Shown piece by piece: positions 5,896-6,378 of a stretch of DNA of 6,378 nucleotides (the stretch's first letter is position 1; each line of letters opens with the position of its first letter). A program made the position numbers and the translations under genes. The DNA is from an uncultured Rhodospirillaceae bacterium (GTDB taxonomy: Bacteria > Pseudomonadota > Alphaproteobacteria > Rhodospirillales > UBA2165): assembly GCA_913054205.1 (NCBI GenBank), contig CAJXJM010000158.1, positions 1-6,378 on the forward strand. Direction: 5' to 3'. The notes under the pieces are model-generated. The model was given only the letters and a program-made list of their open reading frames with translations, was not told the origin of the DNA and did no database searches.

Positions 5896-6378
5896 TCATT
5901 TCGCGCGGTGTTTGAGCTTCCTTAATTCAGCAGATTCCCGAATAATGCGTTCGGTTTCGCGCCAAAGACCCAAATCTTTCAAATCATCCAAACCATGCCA
6001 GGCGATATCCTGGGCGTCAGAGCTCGCTTGGGCGTCCCCACTAAGCCATTCGCCGGACTCGTCGATTAGAGTTGCGTGACAGACGATCTCGCCTTTTTCA
6101 TCTTTTTGGATTGCGTCGACGACATCCAGAAAATCGGTAACATGACCCAGCATCAGCCTGTCCATCAGATTTCCCACTGCTCCTCCTGCGATAAGCCCGA
6201 AGCCCCACTTCGATAACCTATGGCGGGAAGGGGAGTGCCATGCTACATAGGATAGTGCTCCCAGTGCGGCCACGGAGAGTAAGGCATGCACCACAGGTCC
6301 GCCGAAATTGACGCCAAAGGCAGCGCCCTTATTTCCCCAGTGGACTATTCTGAGATAGATACCCAGGGACTCACTCAC
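5896..6378 (-). CDS. LspA-like membrane protein with atypical C-terminal tail (5' end outside window)
   Basis: The visible part is related to signal peptidase II, the inner-membrane aspartyl protease that cuts prolipoproteins after lipid addition. HWGNKGAAFG (NxGxAF motif, 6313-6333) and GAVGNLMDRLMLGHVTDFLD (6124-6183) are diagnostic; the Asp at 6133-6135 is the first catalytic Asp. Between them lie two hydrophobic segments, VVHALLSVAALGALSYVAW and WGFGLIAGGAVGNL, fitting LspA helices 2 and 3. LspA should then continue to an FNxADS block with the second catalytic Asp and a fourth helix. Here it runs into about 75 hydrophilic residues, rich in Asp and Glu, ending in a basic stretch (ELRKLKHRAK), with no membrane segment. 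The GTG at 6378 is probably internal: LspA normally has about 50 residues and one helix before NxGxAF. The protein may be an inactive or repurposed paralogue, or a recombined lspA. The tail is not recognised. The gene lies about 100 nt upstream of the ACT gene on the same strand. Confidence 0.72.
   Translation of the reverse strand: MSESLGIYLRIVHWGNKGAAFGVNFGGPVVHALLSVAALGALSYVAWHSPSRHRLSKWGFGLIAGGAVGNLMDRLMLGHVTDFLDVVDAIQKDEKGEIVCHATLIDESGEWLSGDAQASSDAQDIAWHGLDDLKDLGLWRETERIIRESAELRKLKHRAK

Overview
The window looks like a piece of an alphaproteobacterial chromosome. The basis is the mix of proteins: a bacterial-type transketolase, a eukaryote-like class I fructose-bisphosphate aldolase, an SLC13/DASS transporter, a tandem UspA protein and a GcvR-like double-ACT protein. 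Coding is dense, base composition is moderate and even, and I see no insertion sequences, tRNA or rRNA genes, or CRISPR arrays. The lineage is inferred from these protein families and was not tested.

Left block (+ strand, 2-2510): the C-terminal part of transketolase (tkt, cut by the window edge), a complete class I aldolase, and ribulose-phosphate 3-epimerase (rpe). Gaps are 46 and 18 nt and no convincing terminator lies between them, so they look like one operon. Together they interconvert C3-C7 sugar phosphates, in the non-oxidative pentose phosphate pathway or the regenerative limb of a Calvin-type or RuMP-type cycle. No RuBisCO, phosphoribulokinase or hexulose-phosphate synthase is visible, so the pathway cannot be settled here.

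Middle block (+ strand, 2574-5170): a polytopic SLC13/DASS-family permease, followed 98 nt later by a tandem universal stress protein with a strong Shine-Dalgarno. The permease has lost the usual first SNT ion/substrate motif (Gly-Glu-His instead) and has SNG for the second. The Usp protein has one intact nucleotide-binding signature (C-terminal domain) and one degenerate (N-terminal domain). Their adjacency suggests, without proving, that the Usp protein modulates the transporter.

Right block (- strand, 5277-6378), convergent with the middle block: a two-ACT-domain GcvR-like regulator with a plausible promoter just upstream, and the C-terminal part of a gene related to lipoprotein signal peptidase (LspA). 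The LspA-like protein keeps the NxGxAF and GNLxDRxxxGxVxDFLD signatures. Where the second catalytic Asp motif and last membrane helix should be, it carries an unrelated hydrophilic tail of about 75 residues. This is the most unusual element in the window. Otherwise the window reads as ordinary core metabolism plus a transporter-stress protein pair, and I do not see a clear new defence or mobile system.
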